A stretch of DNA of 8,892 bases. Source: Mycobacteriaceae bacterium. Lineage in GTDB: Bacteria > Actinomycetota > Actinomycetes > Mycobacteriales > Mycobacteriaceae. Both the position numbers and the translations under genes were made by a program. Location: positions 1 through 8,892 of the forward strand of contig JAFAWC010000080.1 of NCBI GenBank assembly GCA_019242135.1, given 5' to 3'. Shown here one piece after another: positions 8,265 through 8,892 of this stretch (its first letter is position 1; every line of letters begins with the position of its first letter). A model generated the notes under the pieces. That model worked only from the letters and a program-made list of their open reading frames with translations, was not told where the DNA came from and made no database searches.

Positions 8265-8892
8265 ATGTTCACTGAGAAGCTGCAGCTGGCGATCGTCGGG
8301 CTGGGCCCACGTGGTTTGTCGGTCGCGGAACGCCTCTGCGCAAATGCCGAGTCGCTTCTGCCGCCCGGGCGCGAACTCGTCATCCACATCATCGACCCCC
8401 ATGTGCTCGAGGGTGGCCAGGTATGGCGAAGCTCGCAGGACCGGGTGCTGTTGATGAACACGGTGGCCTGCCAGGTGACCGTGTTCGTCGACGACACCGT
8501 CGACTGCGCCGGACCGGTGGTGACCGGGCCGAGCCTCTACGAGTGGGCTCGCTCGATCGCCTTGATCGGCAGCCCGAACGTGCCGGATGCCGTTCGCGCC
8601 GAAGCCAACGCACTGGGCCCGGACGACTATCCGTCCCGGGCGTTCTATGGGAGCTATCTGCAGTGGGCGCGCGATCGCATCATCTGGACGGCGCCCCCGG
8701 CTGTCAGCTTCGAATCCCATCAGGCGACCGCGGTCGACGTTCGTGAAACCCCGGATGGCTTGCAGGAAGTCGTATTGAACACCGCGGAGACCATCGGCGA
8801 CCTGCAGGCCGTGGTGCTCGCTCTCGGTCACATGCCGCATCACCTCGGCGAGTCCGAGGTGGCGCTGAGTCAGTTCGCGGACCGGCACGGCC
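8265..8892 (+). CDS. FAD/NAD(P)-binding protein (NAD_binding_9-like), 5' part
   Basis: The frame is open from ATG 8265 to the right edge, giving the first 209 residues. It begins with a dinucleotide-binding fold, AIVGLGPRGLSVAERL (9-24), where GLGPRG is the FAD-binding glycine motif. A basic/acidic second strand (IIDPH, 42-46) follows. Next come GGQVWR (50-55), LLMNTVACQVTVF (62-74), GPSLYEWA (88-95) and a YPSRAFYGSYLQWARD block around 130-145, in the order seen in the actinobacterial and proteobacterial FAD-NAD(P)-binding family (Pfam NAD_binding_9). A second nucleotide-binding strand, AVVLALGHMPHH, lies near 187-198. Biochemical roles in this family are poorly known. It follows the DAHP synthase stop by 12 bp, so cotranscription is likely, and redox tailoring of an aromatic amine or aminoketone is a possible job (inference). 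Only a weak GGGG precedes the start. Confidence 0.8.
   Translation, partial: MFTEKLQLAIVGLGPRGLSVAERLCANAESLLPPGRELVIHIIDPHVLEGGQVWRSSQDRVLLMNTVACQVTVFVDDTVDCAGPVVTGPSLYEWARSIALIGSPNVPDAVRAEANALGPDDYPSRAFYGSYLQWARDRIIWTAPPAVSFESHQATAVDVRETPDGLQEVVLNTAETIGDLQAVVLALGHMPHHLGESEVALSQFADRHG

Overview
The window is GC-rich, densely coding, and has all its recognisable genes on the + strand. GTG/ATG starts, four-base stop/start overlaps and a strong G/C third-position bias point to an actinomycete. A mycobacterial or nocardial relative is a reasonable guess, but nothing here fixes the genus.

Layout. Bases 1-6951 look like one transcription unit that begins upstream of the window. In order it holds: (1) the 3' end of a PabB-type 4-amino-4-deoxychorismate (ADC) synthase; (2) a prephenate-dehydrogenase-fold protein of the TyrA/PapC type; (3) a PLP-dependent alpha-oxoamine synthase; (4) an AMP-forming acyl/aryl-acid ligase; (5) a 12-helix MFS exporter; (6) an ATP-grasp ligase. 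Four of the five junctions are 4-bp overlaps (GTGA or ATGA), and the fifth is a 29-bp gap with a good Shine-Dalgarno. A non-coding stretch of about 275 bp (6952-7226) separates this unit from a second one: (7) a complete type I DAHP synthase, followed 12 bp later by (8) the 5' part of an FAD/NAD(P)-binding protein that runs off the right edge.

How the genes may work together (inference). DAHP synthase raises flux into the shikimate pathway. ADC synthase diverts chorismate to 4-amino-4-deoxychorismate, and the TyrA-like enzyme, which has Asn where TyrA has its catalytic His, would aromatise 4-amino-4-deoxyprephenate to 4-aminophenylpyruvate, the precursor of 4-aminophenylalanine (PAPA). The mutase for the middle step, the aminotransferase and any glutaminase domain are not visible and may lie upstream or elsewhere. 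There is no NRPS or PKS. Instead an alpha-oxoamine synthase is present, which decarboxylatively joins an amino acid to an acyl thioester to give an alpha-aminoketone. Such aminoketones can be trapped by a ligase or dimerise to pyrazines. An AMP-forming ligase and an ATP-grasp ligase supply activation and amide-bond chemistry, the FAD protein possible redox tailoring, and the MFS protein export.

The best reading is a small-molecule cluster that builds an aminoketone, amide or pyrazine product from an aromatic amine precursor. The individual families are recognised with good confidence. The product and substrates are not known from the sequence.
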